This document shows, one piece after another, positions 8,593 through 17,356 of a DNA stretch of 64,000 nucleotides. A program made the position numbers and the translations under genes. A model generated the notes under the pieces. It saw only the letters and a list, made by a program, of their open reading frames with translations. It was not told the origin of the DNA and searched no databases. The first letter of the stretch is position 1, and every line of letters begins with the position of its first letter. Source of the stretch: Defluviitoga tunisiensis (GTDB taxonomy: Bacteria; Thermotogota; Thermotogae; Petrotogales; Petrotogaceae); the NCBI RefSeq assembly GCF_000953715.1, contig NZ_LN824141.1, positions 990,676-1,054,675 of the forward strand, in the 5' to 3' direction.

Positions 8593-9551
8593 CAAAAAAA
8601 GATGATTTTAGGATAGTATTTATGGGTACACCAGAATTTGGCGGGATTGTTTTAGAAGAGATAATTAAAAATGGTTACAACGTAATAGGGGTTTTTTCTC
8701 AACCAGATAAACCTAAAGGTAGAGGAAGAAAGGTTGAACCTACTTATGTTAAATCAATAGCGCTTAAATATGGCATTCCAGTTTTTCAACCCAAATCAGT
8801 TAGTAAAGGTGAGGGTTTTGAGACTTTAGTTAAATTGAATCCTAACATAATAATTACTGCTGCTTTTGGAAAAATACTAAGAAAAAATGTTTTGGAATAT
8901 CCAGAAAAAGGTTGTTGGAATGTTCATGCCTCACTTCTTCCAAAGTATAGAGGCGCCGCACCTATTCAAAGAGCAATAGAGAATGGAGAAAAAGAAACAG
9001 GTATAACTATTTATAAAATGGCTGAAGCTTTGGATGCAGGTGATATAGCAATTCAAAAAGCCATTCCTATTGAGATAAACGATAATTTAGGAGCCGTATA
9101 CAACAAGCTCGTAGTGCTTGCCAAAGAGATTATTATAGAATTTCTTGAAAAGTTTGATAGTCTTACATTAGTTTCACAAGACGATAGTTTGGCTACTTAT
9201 GCAGAAAAAATCACATCTGAGGATCTCAAAGTGAATTTCAATTGGGATGCGATAAAAGTTCACAACAAGATTAGAGCATATGATCCTATTCCAGGAGTTT
9301 CTTGTGAAATTAGAGGAGAGATAGTAAAACTGTTTGGTTCTGAGTTAGTAGAAAATTATTCAAAAAAAGAAGAAATCCCATATGAAAATGGGACTATCTT
9401 TGATAAGGATAATACCGGAATATATGTAAAATGTGAGAATGGGATAGTTAAGATAAAAGAAATTCAATTTCCCAATAAGCGAAAGATTACAACAATAGAC
9501 GCAATTAACGGTAGGAAATTAAATATAGGAGATAGATTTGTTTCTGCTTAG
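8589..9551 (+). CDS. fmt: Methionyl-tRNA formyltransferase
   Basis: Formylates initiator methionyl-tRNA using 10-formyltetrahydrofolate. The N-terminal formyltransferase domain shows VFMGTPEFG, then VFSQPDKPKGRG, and NVHASLLPKYRGAAPIQRA with the catalytic Asn-His; DAGDIA follows. The C-terminal OB-like domain includes KIRAYDPIPG. The length of 320 residues is normal. Its ATG overlaps the def stop, and its own stop overlaps the convergent tatD gene by four bases. Confidence 0.96.
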   Translation: MTKKDDFRIVFMGTPEFGGIVLEEIIKNGYNVIGVFSQPDKPKGRGRKVEPTYVKSIALKYGIPVFQPKSVSKGEGFETLVKLNPNIIITAAFGKILRKNVLEYPEKGCWNVHASLLPKYRGAAPIQRAIENGEKETGITIYKMAEALDAGDIAIQKAIPIEINDNLGAVYNKLVVLAKEIIIEFLEKFDSLTLVSQDDSLATYAEKITSEDLKVNFNWDAIKVHNKIRAYDPIPGVSCEIRGEIVKLFGSELVENYSKKEEIPYENGTIFDKDNTGIYVKCENGIVKIKEIQFPNKRKITTIDAINGRKLNIGDRFVSA

Positions 9552-10306
9552 AAAAATAATGACATAGTATTAAAGTAAAGCTTACTTTTTAGTTCTTCTA
9601 TGTCAATCTTCTTTATTTCTGCGATTTTTTCATAGACATATTTAACATAAATAGGCATATTTCTTTTTCCTCTAAAAGGTACAGGCGGTAAAAATGGAGA
9701 GTCTGTTTCTGGTAAAATCCTTTCAAAAGGTGTTTGCTGAACAACCTTTCTTAGCTCTGCGTTTTTAGGATATGTGATAGGGCCATCAAAACCCAAATAA
9801 AAGCCAAGATCTAGGAATTTTTTTGCTGTTTCCCATGTATCAGAAAAACAGTGTACAACACCTAGTTTACTGGGCAAATTACTTTTCTTTAAAAACTCAT
9901 AAGCTTCATCGTAAGCATCTCTTATGTGTAATACAAGTGGTTTATTTAGTTTCTCTGCTATAGAAACTTGAGCATCAAACACCTTATACTGAGTTTGTTT
10001 GTTAGTTTCCCAGTAAAAATCCAGACCTGTCTCTCCTATACCTACAATTTTGTCATTTTTAGCTAATTCTTCAAGTTTGTCAATAAGGTTAATATCAAAG
10101 CCTTCACTGTCGGTGGGATGAATTCCAACAGTTCCAAAAGCTTTAGGCTGATTTTTTATAAAATCAACAACCTTTTGAGAGTTATCTAGATCTCCTCCTA
10201 TTTCTATAAAAAGGTCTAGTTCGTCATTAACTTTTTGTAAAACTTCTTCTCTATCTTCATCATAATATGGAAATAACAAATGACAATGTGTATCAATATA
10301 TTTCAA
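9548..10306 (-). CDS. TatD-family metal-dependent hydrolase
   Basis: A 252-residue TIM-barrel hydrolase of the TatD DNase type (3'-5' exonuclease or D-aminoacyl-tRNA deacylase activity reported in the family). Metal ligands are visible in YIDTHCHL (HxH), GIGETGLDFYW, PLVLHIRDAYDEA, GVVHCFSD and LPETDSPFL. It starts with TTG at 10306, with GAGGTG 8 bases upstream. It is convergent with fmt. A REP cluster lies directly upstream. Confidence 0.92.
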   Translation of the reverse strand: MKYIDTHCHLLFPYYDEDREEVLQKVNDELDLFIEIGGDLDNSQKVVDFIKNQPKAFGTVGIHPTDSEGFDINLIDKLEELAKNDKIVGIGETGLDFYWETNKQTQYKVFDAQVSIAEKLNKPLVLHIRDAYDEAYEFLKKSNLPSKLGVVHCFSDTWETAKKFLDLGFYLGFDGPITYPKNAELRKVVQQTPFERILPETDSPFLPPVPFRGKRNMPIYVKYVYEKIAEIKKIDIEELKSKLYFNTMSLFF

Positions 10307-10356
10307 GTCTAATGCACCTCGTATGCTAATTGATTATTTTATCTATTTTAGTTGTG

Positions 10357-10565
10357 GAGACGTGCTATATGCGCGTCTCAATGATTTTAAACACATTTCA
10401 ATAATCACAACGTTTAAAAATAAATCCAAATCCTAATTTAACAATTGTAGAGACGACCTATATGGGCGTCTCAATGATTTTAAACACATTTCAATAATCA
10501 CAACGTTTAAAAATAAATCCAAATCCTAATTTAACAATTGTAGAGACGTGCTACACGCGCGTCTC
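10357..10565 (+). repeat. REP palindromes, three copies in a 93-base tandem
   Basis: Three palindromes lie at 10357-10379, 10450-10472 and 10543-10565, each spaced by exactly 93 bases. The first and third are type I (GAGACGTGC, 5-base loop, GCGCGTCTC), the middle one type II (GAGACGACC, loop, GGGCGTCTC). The latter two are preceded by GTAG; the first has GTGG. The 70-base spacers are identical, so the unit was copied as a block. Confidence 0.85.
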
Positions 10566-10596
10566 CACAAAAAACAAATTATAAAGACATTCTTAA

Positions 10597-11025
10597 TTAT
10601 TCTTTGATGAATCTAAATAAATTCAACCCTATCTCTTCACTAAATTTTCTATCGACACGCCCTGGCAAACATTCAATGAAAATTTCTGCTGTTCCACTAA
10701 TTATAGCAGAATTTAAGTGCCCAGCAAAGGCATCTAGGTTAGAATCAGAAATTGTTGCGTGAATATGTAAATATGGTTCGTCGTTCATGGTAGATATATT
10801 TCCAGTGAGATTAACTATCTCAAAGTCTCCGATAAATTCTTTTGATGAATATCTTTTGGTATGAGTATTAAATAATCCGATTTTTACCTTGTTAGTCGAT
10901 CCTATACCACTAATTTTCCCAAGAGAAATAGAGTGTTTTGTGCAGAAATCCAAAAGAGTTGAAATGATTTCTTCGCCCTTATCTAGCCTTAAAAGATAGT
11001 TATTTTCGAATTTTTGAAAATCCAT
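10597..11025 (-). CDS. PPC (DUF296) domain protein
   Basis: A 142-residue protein made of one plants-and-prokaryotes-conserved (PPC/DUF296) domain. The marks are the LGKISGIGS turn, the LHIHATISDSNLDAFAGHL segment with clustered histidines that bind metal in solved family members, and the closing IFIECLPGRVDRKF. It is usually trimeric. In plants the domain accompanies AT-hooks, but none is present here; the bacterial role is unclear. The ATG at 11025 follows GGAGG with normal spacing, so the longer frame from 11043 is not used. Confidence 0.8.
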   Translation of the reverse strand: MDFQKFENNYLLRLDKGEEIISTLLDFCTKHSISLGKISGIGSTNKVKIGLFNTHTKRYSSKEFIGDFEIVNLTGNISTMNDEPYLHIHATISDSNLDAFAGHLNSAIISGTAEIFIECLPGRVDRKFSEEIGLNLFRFIKE

Positions 11026-11286
11026 ATTTTTACCTCCAATCACATTTCTTGTTTTAGATTTAAAATAGAACTAGAATGAATGACTAGGAAAACCGCCTTA
11101 TAATCTGTTTTTTATTTGATAATATTATAAATGATATCAGATTTTTGTTTTAAAATGATTAAGATAGAAAATAATTCTATAAATTCACTAATTAATGAAT
11201 TTTTCATGACTAATATGATAAAATATATAGGTAAAAGCACAATATCATAGGGCATAATTTTAATTTTTACGAATAGATTTTTTGTA

Positions 11287-11485
11287 GAGACGACCTATAT
11301 GGGCGTCTACAAGGACTAATAGTAGTTATGAATTTGATTTTGTGTAGAGACGACCTATACGGGCGTCTCCAAGGATTAATAGTAATTATTTTAAAATCAA
11401 AATCGAGACGCGCGTGTAGCACGTCTCTACAACTAAAAATCAATGTTGGTTATAACAAAATCGAGACGCGCGTGTAGCACGTCTC
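11287..11485. repeat. REP palindromes, two forward and two inverted
   Basis: Copies lie at 11287-11309 and 11347-11369 (forward, type II) and at 11405-11427 and 11463-11485 (inverted, type I, with CTAC on the right). This is the only cluster in the window with both orientations, giving a tail-to-tail pair upstream of the HAD gene. The rest of the gap from 11026 to 11286 is AT-rich and shows no gene. Confidence 0.85.
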
Positions 11486-11536
11486 TACAACTAAAAATCA
11501 ATCATATTTTAAAGGAGGATATCTATTATCTACAAT

Positions 11537-12391
11537 ATGAACTATCACTTAAATTCTTCCACTAAAGTTTTTGTTTTCGATTTTGACGGAACATTATTAA
11601 ACTCTGAAGTTAGAATTAGTCCACGTACGTTTGAGGCATTAAAAAAGCTTAAAGAGCATGGACATACCATCATTTTGTGTAGTGGTCGTATGTACGCTTC
11701 TATGCTATTTATTGTTGAAAACTTTCTGCCTTTTTTGAAAGGTTACGCCCATATAGTCTCATATAACGGAGGGTATATTGTTAATAACAAAGGTGAGCTG
11801 TTATTTGAAGAGGGCTTAGACAAAGATGTTGCGATAGATTGTATAGAGTTTTTGCGTGAGTTAAATGTACATAGGCACGTGTATATAAATGACGAACTGA
11901 TATCGGAACAAGATGATCAAGAAATTAAAGATTATTCTAAACATTCTTTTGTCGCATACAAATTGGTAGATGATTTAGTTGACACTATAAAAAATTCTGA
12001 ACATCCTACCTTAAAGATTTTAGGAATATGTGAACAGGAAAAACTCAACATGGTTCAAAGTTTAGCTGAAAAAAAGTTTGAAGGTAAGATTAATATAATG
12101 CGTTCATTTAGTACCTATCTTGATTTTATGCCATTTGGCGTATCCAAAGGTGAAGCTTTAAAGATATTGTCTAAGATATATAACTTCAATGTTGAAGAAG
12201 TTTATGTTTTTGGTGATTCGCAAAATGATATAGATATGTTGAGAATATCAAGAAATAGTTTTGCTATGGGTAACGCTCAAAAAGATGTCAAAGAAGTTGC
12301 ACGTTATGTTATTCCAAGTAACGATGAGGACGGTGTTGCGTTTGCCATTGAAAAAATTTTATCTGATGACCTTGATAATGTTAATATTTAG
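11537..12391 (+). CDS. Cof-type HAD-IIB family phosphatase
   Basis: A 284-residue phosphatase with the HAD motifs FDFDGTLLNS (nucleophile and acid aspartates), CSGR (motif II), the lysine of FGVSKGEAL, and FGDSQNDIDML (motif IV). The IIB cap lies between. Such enzymes dephosphorylate sugar phosphates, FMN or pyridoxal phosphate; the substrate is not predictable here. AAAGGAGG at 11511-11518 is 18 bases before the ATG, which is too far. In-frame ATT at 11525 and ATC at 11528 are better placed, so a non-AUG start is possible. Confidence 0.88.
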   Translation: MNYHLNSSTKVFVFDFDGTLLNSEVRISPRTFEALKKLKEHGHTIILCSGRMYASMLFIVENFLPFLKGYAHIVSYNGGYIVNNKGELLFEEGLDKDVAIDCIEFLRELNVHRHVYINDELISEQDDQEIKDYSKHSFVAYKLVDDLVDTIKNSEHPTLKILGICEQEKLNMVQSLAEKKFEGKINIMRSFSTYLDFMPFGVSKGEALKILSKIYNFNVEEVYVFGDSQNDIDMLRISRNSFAMGNAQKDVKEVARYVIPSNDEDGVAFAIEKILSDDLDNVNI

Positions 12392-13154
12392 CTTTACTTT
12401 TGCAAATGTATACGATATAATTAACAAAGAACAGCGAAATGTAGGCTTTTTTTATCACAGTTTAGATGAGTTAATTAGTTTAGAAACAGATCAGGATATG
12501 TTTGTTGCATATTTACTAGATTTAGAGGAAATCGATCCAGAACTTTGTTATCTTGCTTTAGGAGCTACAAGAAATTATAGCTTAGTGCAAGATTTTGCCC
12601 GAGAAGTTGGCTTCTATTTAAAAGATCTAGGGGTAGACATTGTAATATTTGGAAACTTGCAGCTTCTAGATAAAAATGTAGAAGATCCCACAGGCTATAT
12701 TGGAAATTCCCCTTATCTTGTAGCAGAGGTAATGTACCGAATGATAAGAGGTTTTGAGACAAGTGGTGTTGTTCCTGTTGTGATAGTCTCACCTAATGAC
12801 AATAAAAACATCACTAATTCGTTGCTTCAAAAAGTTGGTTCTTTTTACTCATTTTCATCTGAATTAAAGAATGTTGATTTATCATTTAGTGATGAGCATT
12901 TACAATTTAAAAATGATAATGTTTTTAAGATTCCTTGGTCTTATGGCAAAGGTAATTTGAAAGAGATAATTCAACAATTATATGACAGTAGTATAGTATT
13001 ATCAGGTTATGTAGATGAAGGGCTTAATCTATTGTATAGACAGATTAACTATACAGACAAAAAAGCAGTGACTTATTTTTCACACAGTGTAGAGGATGAA
13101 GCAAGGAAGGTTTTTTATGGTGAACTGTTACCAACAGGAAATAAAAATTGGTGA
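12378..13154 (+). CDS. GH3-like N-terminal domain protein, catalytic motifs degenerate
   Basis: About 258 residues overlapping the end of the HAD gene. The N-terminus (MLIFSFTFANV) could be a short signal or anchor. The body resembles the first domain of family 3 glycosidases/NagZ: LALGATRNYSLVQDFAREVG, then LKDLGVDIVIFGNLQLL, and SPYLVAEVMYRMIRGFETSGVVPV. Where GH3 enzymes have KHFPGHG, this one reads VVIVSPNDN, so the usual motif is gone and activity is doubtful. It may act near the cell wall, since murA follows 33 bases downstream. The start could also be ATG at 12366. Confidence 0.55.
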   Translation: MLIFSFTFANVYDIINKEQRNVGFFYHSLDELISLETDQDMFVAYLLDLEEIDPELCYLALGATRNYSLVQDFAREVGFYLKDLGVDIVIFGNLQLLDKNVEDPTGYIGNSPYLVAEVMYRMIRGFETSGVVPVVIVSPNDNKNITNSLLQKVGSFYSFSSELKNVDLSFSDEHLQFKNDNVFKIPWSYGKGNLKEIIQQLYDSSIVLSGYVDEGLNLLYRQINYTDKKAVTYFSHSVEDEARKVFYGELLPTGNKNW

Positions 13155-13187
13155 ACGTTTCTTTATAATTAATTAGGGGGGTTTAAA

Positions 13188-14480
13188 TTGAAGAGTATAG
13201 GATTAGATACTACAGGAAAGATGATAGTTAAAGGCCCACAAAAGGCTAGAGGAGAGGTAATAGTTTCTGGTTCCAAAAATGCGGTACTTCCAATTATGGG
13301 AGCATCGTTATTAACCGATGAAGAAATTGTGTTAAATAATGTTCCTGATCTAGCTGATGTTAAAACGATGATTGAAATATTAGAAAGTGCAGGAAAAGAA
13401 ATTGACAGGTACGATGACCAATTAATAATTAGAGGTACAGGAAGAATTAACTCTGATATTCCGTATGAACCTGTTAGAAAAATGAGGGCTTCTTTTAATG
13501 TATATGGGCCCTTAACTATTAGAAATGGTTATGCGAAAGTTGCATTACCAGGGGGTTGTTCTATTGGTGCAAGACCTGTTGATTTTCATCTTGAAGGTCT
13601 AAAAAAATTAGGTATAGAAAGTACTGTAGAGCATGGCTTTGTAATGAGTAGTATAAGTAAACCAAATAAAGAAATAAATGTTACCTTACCTTTCCCCAGT
13701 GTAGGTGCAACTGAACACATTTTAACTACAGCCTGTTTACTTAAAGGTGTAAAAACCACAATTACCAACTGTGCTATTGAACCGGAAGTAACTGATTTAG
13801 GCAATTTCTTAAATAAGATGGGAGCAAGAATTTCAGGTATAGGAACCTCTATTTTAAAGATTGAAGGTGTTGATAAGCTAGGCGGTATTAATTACACCAT
13901 AATACCTGATAGAATAGAAGCCGGGACATTTATAATAATGGGTATTTTAATAGGAGAAAACCTTGTTATAAAAAATGTTACTGCTGAACATTTAGACGCT
14001 TTATTTTCTGTATTTGAAAAGATCGGTTCCCCTATTAATTATGACAAAAAGAAAAGAGAAGTCAAAGTAGGTGCAGTGCCTTTACAATCTTTGAAAAATA
14101 TTAGCATGGAAACCTCACCTTATCCAGGTTTTCCTACAGATTTACAGCCTCAAATCACCACTTTGTTATCCTTAGTTCCCGGTAGATCTACAATAACCGA
14201 GACAGTTTTTAAAAGTAGATTTTACCATATTGATGAGTTAAATAGAATGGGTGCAAAGATTCGAGTTGAAGATAACACCGCTATAATAGAAGGAGTAAAC
14301 AAGCTTACAGGGGCTCCAGTTGAAGCAACAGATTTAAGAGCAGCAGCTGCGCTCCTAATAGCAGGTCTTGTAGCTGAGGGTGAAACAGTCATAACAAATG
14401 TGGACCATATCTTTAGAGGATATGAAAATATTCAAGAAAAGTTAGAACGATTAGGTATTGATTTACTATATATTAAATGA
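13188..14480 (+). CDS. murA: UDP-N-acetylglucosamine 1-carboxyvinyltransferase
   Basis: Catalyses the first committed step of peptidoglycan synthesis, adding enolpyruvate from PEP to UDP-GlcNAc. The N-terminal VSGSKNAVLPIM motif, the active-site loop LPGGCSIGARPVDFH with its catalytic cysteine (the fosfomycin target), and the C-terminal FPTDLQPQ and ATDLRAAAALLIAGL segments are all present. Length is 430 residues. It starts with TTG at 13188 after a GGGGGG site; an ATG at 13221 is a weaker choice. A strong terminator follows. Confidence 0.96.
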   Translation: MKSIGLDTTGKMIVKGPQKARGEVIVSGSKNAVLPIMGASLLTDEEIVLNNVPDLADVKTMIEILESAGKEIDRYDDQLIIRGTGRINSDIPYEPVRKMRASFNVYGPLTIRNGYAKVALPGGCSIGARPVDFHLEGLKKLGIESTVEHGFVMSSISKPNKEINVTLPFPSVGATEHILTTACLLKGVKTTITNCAIEPEVTDLGNFLNKMGARISGIGTSILKIEGVDKLGGINYTIIPDRIEAGTFIIMGILIGENLVIKNVTAEHLDALFSVFEKIGSPINYDKKKREVKVGAVPLQSLKNISMETSPYPGFPTDLQPQITTLLSLVPGRSTITETVFKSRFYHIDELNRMGAKIRVEDNTAIIEGVNKLTGAPVEATDLRAAAALLIAGLVAEGETVITNVDHIFRGYENIQEKLERLGIDLLYIK

Positions 14481-14525
14481 GAAAACAATAAACACTTTAT
14501 TTTACATAAATAAACAACACAATAA

Positions 14526-14559
14526 AAGCCGGCATAATATTATGCCGGCTTCTTTTTTT
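14526..14559 (+). terminator. Rho-independent terminator after murA
   Basis: A perfect stem, AAGCCGGCATAAT paired with ATTATGCCGGCTT, is followed by TTCTTTTTTT on the plus strand, 45 bases after the murA stop. Confidence 0.9.
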
Positions 14560-14590
14560 AATATAGGTGAAAAAATAAAAATAATAAAAA

Positions 14591-14616
14591 CCTCTATAGA
14601 ATATTTTCTATAGAGG
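14591..14616 (-). terminator. Terminator of the outer-membrane protein gene
   Basis: CCTCTATAGAA (14591-14601) pairs with TTCTATAGAGG (14606-14616). On the minus strand the hairpin is followed by TTTTTATTATTTTT, 20 bases after the stop of the 14636 gene. Confidence 0.85.
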
Positions 14617-14635
14617 CTTTATTGTTAGACATTAA

Positions 14636-16009
14636 TTAAAATTTTACAGAAGCTTTTAAGAATAGGTACCAGTGGAGATCAGTTAAGTCATGAGCGCCAA
14701 CTGCACCATCATCGTCATCCCATACTTCGTTACCTAGATGTAGACCAGTTTGAATAACATTGTGAGTATAGGTTATATTAGCCATATATGCAAATTTGTT
14801 TGCATCTGGTTCATCATCAGGATTTGTTATGAAGTAAAAGAGATCTCCAGCTACTTCCAAATTATCTATGCCAAGTACTGTATAAAGGTGAGGAGTGATA
14901 GAGTATTCTAAAGGATCTGCAAATGTGAAATCCATCTTAGAATCTACACCCATTTTAAAATCTTCTACAGCATATTCAAGATATGGCTTTAAATTCAATT
15001 TGAATTCAGGATTATCCATATCTAAAAATATGAATTTGAAAGTATCTTCTACGCCAACTTTAAAAGGATCTACCTTTGCTTCTAGATCAAAACCTGCTCC
15101 AATTTCTCTTGCATCTGGCCAATCGATTTTCTTATCAGTATCTTTTGCAACTTCAGGAGCAAACACAGTTTTTAAACCTTCTTGAGCCTTGAAGTAGGCG
15201 TGAGGCTTTAAAGTAATTCCATCTACTGTTACAGGATATTTGTAATCAACATATACTCTGTAAGCGTTTGTTGCTGTTGCAACTGTAGAAGGAGAAGTTT
15301 CTTCTTCATTTAAAAGAGCAAATACTAGGTCTACTGTCTCTTCTCCAGGTAATGGAGACTTACTTAAATTACCTTCAATAGAGAAACGGTTGTTGCCTTT
15401 GTCTTCAAATTTAAATGCAGTAGCTACAAATCCTTCAATCTCTTCACTGATTCCTAAATCATACTTTGCACCAAAAATCCAACCCTCTGGGAAAGCTAAT
15501 GTACCTGTTGCATGTTTATCAACTTCGTTACCTTTAAGATCTGCTAATTCTAAAGAAAGGTTATATTTTTTCAAACCAAACTTTAAAGCGCCTTCTGCAT
15601 CTGTAAACTGGTTGACTGTGTAATCACTTAACTTAATAGCGTTTGGTTCGTATCTTAATAACCATGCTTCTTCCTCATACTGTACAAATTCCAACATATC
15701 TTTATAACCGAACTTTGCTGTATGAGTATGAATAGGTGTTGCGTCGGGGTCCCAATCAGCAGGTTCAGGTTCCCCTACAGTTACTTCAGGATTTAATTTA
15801 AGACCTATAGATAGATTACCTGAAGTTGTGCTGAAAGGTATTTCTACTGTTAAATCAATATCGACTAGACTGTTTATGTCCAAAGCACTTTCATCTAGTA
15901 GTAATTCAAAGCCTACTTCTCCACTTACATCGAAAACGGGCGTTACGGTTACAGCAAATAGTGCAAGTGCACTAAGAATTACTAAAACAGAAACAACAAA
16001 CTTTTTCAT
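14636..16009 (-). CDS. Outer-membrane beta-barrel protein (Ompbeta-like)
   Basis: A 457-residue exported protein. Residues 1-19 form a signal peptide (MKKFVVSVLVILSALALFA). The rest is acidic and full of alternating strands such as FSIEGNLSKSPL and YRVYVDYKYPVTV, and it ends in SVKF with a terminal aromatic residue, as outer-membrane barrels do. In Thermotoga the SLH-rod protein Ompalpha is encoded beside a barrel protein that builds the toga; this gene sits next to such a rod gene, so a porin-like sheath protein is likely. A TTGACA/TATAAT promoter precedes it. Confidence 0.7.
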   Translation of the reverse strand: MKKFVVSVLVILSALALFAVTVTPVFDVSGEVGFELLLDESALDINSLVDIDLTVEIPFSTTSGNLSIGLKLNPEVTVGEPEPADWDPDATPIHTHTAKFGYKDMLEFVQYEEEAWLLRYEPNAIKLSDYTVNQFTDAEGALKFGLKKYNLSLELADLKGNEVDKHATGTLAFPEGWIFGAKYDLGISEEIEGFVATAFKFEDKGNNRFSIEGNLSKSPLPGEETVDLVFALLNEEETSPSTVATATNAYRVYVDYKYPVTVDGITLKPHAYFKAQEGLKTVFAPEVAKDTDKKIDWPDAREIGAGFDLEAKVDPFKVGVEDTFKFIFLDMDNPEFKLNLKPYLEYAVEDFKMGVDSKMDFTFADPLEYSITPHLYTVLGIDNLEVAGDLFYFITNPDDEPDANKFAYMANITYTHNVIQTGLHLGNEVWDDDDGAVGAHDLTDLHWYLFLKASVKF

Positions 16010-16065
16010 CCTAAAAACCCCCTTCTACTTGTAATTTTGTGTTAGTATTTAAAAAATCCTAAGCT

Positions 16066-16095
16066 ATTATATCAAATATTCAAACTTCCTGTCAA
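16066..16095 (-). promoter_or_regulatory. Strong promoter of the barrel protein gene
   Basis: Minus strand: TTGACA at 16095-16090, an 18-base spacer, then TATAAT at 16071-16066, about 57 bases before the ATG. The consensus boxes fit an abundant envelope protein. Confidence 0.85.
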
Positions 16096-16129
16096 TACAT
16101 AAAATCATATTTCTATAAACTCTATTCTA

Positions 16130-17215
16130 TTAAAATACATCTTGCGCCAAACACATAGCTATAATTCCCAAACCCACTCCTGTTACAGCTGTTAACCACA
16201 ATAGTCTGTGATCTTGTGCCTTAGCAATTTCTTCTTTTTGAACTTCTAGTTCTCTGCTTACTTCTTCTATCTTAGCTTCATTGCTAGACACTTTCATAGA
16301 TAAACTTGGTAATGCTTTCACGAACATTGCATTTTCTTCTGCTAAAGTTTTTACGTTCGCAACTTCAGATTCTAATGTTGCAAGCTTTTCATCATGTGCA
16401 GAAACCTGGTTTGAAAGATTATCAATCTTGTCATATGTGTCATACTTGAGGTTCAAAAAATTCTTGGTCATGGTTGTTTTGAAATCTTCAAAGGATGTTT
16501 CAAGATCCGAAACCTGGTTTGAAAGATTATCAATCTTGTCATATGTGTCATACTTGAGGTTCAAAAAATTCTTGGTCATGGTTGTTTTGAAATCTTCAAA
16601 GGATGTTTCAAGATCCGAAACTTGGTTTGAAAGATTATCAATCTTATCATAAGTTTCGTACTTTAGATTTAAATGGTTTCTAGTCATAGTTGATTGAAAT
16701 TCTTCTAAAGAATTGACTTTTTCTTCAAGATCATAAACCTTTCTTGATAAAACAGGAAGCCCTTTAACTATCATACTATCTTGTTCTACAGTTTTGTTAA
16801 GAGTTTTCAAGGAACTTTCAAGTTGAGATACTTTTGCTTGTAATTGTTCAACATCCTGACTTACAACTGCTGTTGCATCTGCTTGTTCAACTGTCAATAA
16901 TGAAGATTCTAAAGCAGACATTTTTTTGCTTAAATCGGTTACCTTAGATTCTAAATACTCAAGGTCTTTTGTTTTTGCAATTTCAGGAGAATTCTCAAGA
17001 TAGGTAATTAATCTTGACATCCATACAGCTGCATCGGACCTTGTTAAAGGCTCATAACCCTTGAAGGTTGGTTGATCAACAGGTATAACGCCTTTTTCTA
17101 CCAGTTTCATTACGTAGTCATATGCCCAATTATCTAAGCCCACATCAGTGAACCCCAAAGAAAACGCTGAAACTACAAACACAAGAAGTGTTAAAAACAC
17201 CAAACCCTTTTTCAC
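16130..17215 (-). CDS. SLH-domain coiled-coil envelope protein (Ompalpha-like)
   Basis: A 361-residue envelope spacer. Residues 1-20 are a signal peptide. An SLH domain follows (FTDVGLDNWAYDYVMKLVEKG ends near residue 43 and the segment runs on to LTRSDAAVWMSRLITYL), which in Thermotoga binds the cell wall. From about residue 85 to 330 it is a long coiled coil containing a 36-residue tandem repeat. The C-terminus, LLWLTAVTGVGLGIIAMCLA, is a membrane anchor. This order matches Ompalpha, which links peptidoglycan to the outer membrane. Its own promoter overlaps the tyrS end. Confidence 0.85.
   Translation of the reverse strand: MKKGLVFLTLLVFVVSAFSLGFTDVGLDNWAYDYVMKLVEKGVIPVDQPTFKGYEPLTRSDAAVWMSRLITYLENSPEIAKTKDLEYLESKVTDLSKKMSALESSLLTVEQADATAVVSQDVEQLQAKVSQLESSLKTLNKTVEQDSMIVKGLPVLSRKVYDLEEKVNSLEEFQSTMTRNHLNLKYETYDKIDNLSNQVSDLETSFEDFKTTMTKNFLNLKYDTYDKIDNLSNQVSDLETSFEDFKTTMTKNFLNLKYDTYDKIDNLSNQVSAHDEKLATLESEVANVKTLAEENAMFVKALPSLSMKVSSNEAKIEEVSRELEVQKEEIAKAQDHRLLWLTAVTGVGLGIIAMCLAQDVF
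16401..16724 (-). repeat. 108-base tandem repeat inside the coiled-coil gene
   Basis: Units begin at 16401, 16509 and 16617. The first two are essentially identical in DNA (36 codons each), while the third matches only partly. In-frame duplication lengthens the rod by 36 residues per copy. Confidence 0.9.
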
Positions 17216-17324
17216 TTTCCTTACCCCCTTTTCTGAATTTTTGACTGTTTGATTTAAAAACTTTATTTAGTATTAAAATTATACAGATTCGCCGCTTAAA
17301 AGCTCTTTTATCAACCTATATAAT

Positions 17325-17353
17325 ATTATACTATATTCAATTAAATTTTGCAA
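17325..17353 (-). promoter_or_regulatory. Promoter of the SLH coiled-coil gene
   Basis: Minus strand: TTGCAA at 17353-17348, a 17-base spacer, TATAAT at 17330-17325. It predicts a leader of about 100 bases before the ATG at 17215 and overlaps the end of tyrS. Confidence 0.75.
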
Positions 17354-17356
17354 AGG

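Noticed and set aside
16281-16652. 123-residue frame antisense to the coiled-coil gene with ETWFERLSILSYVSYL repeats
   Set aside because: It mirrors the 108-base tandem repeat of the real gene on the other strand.
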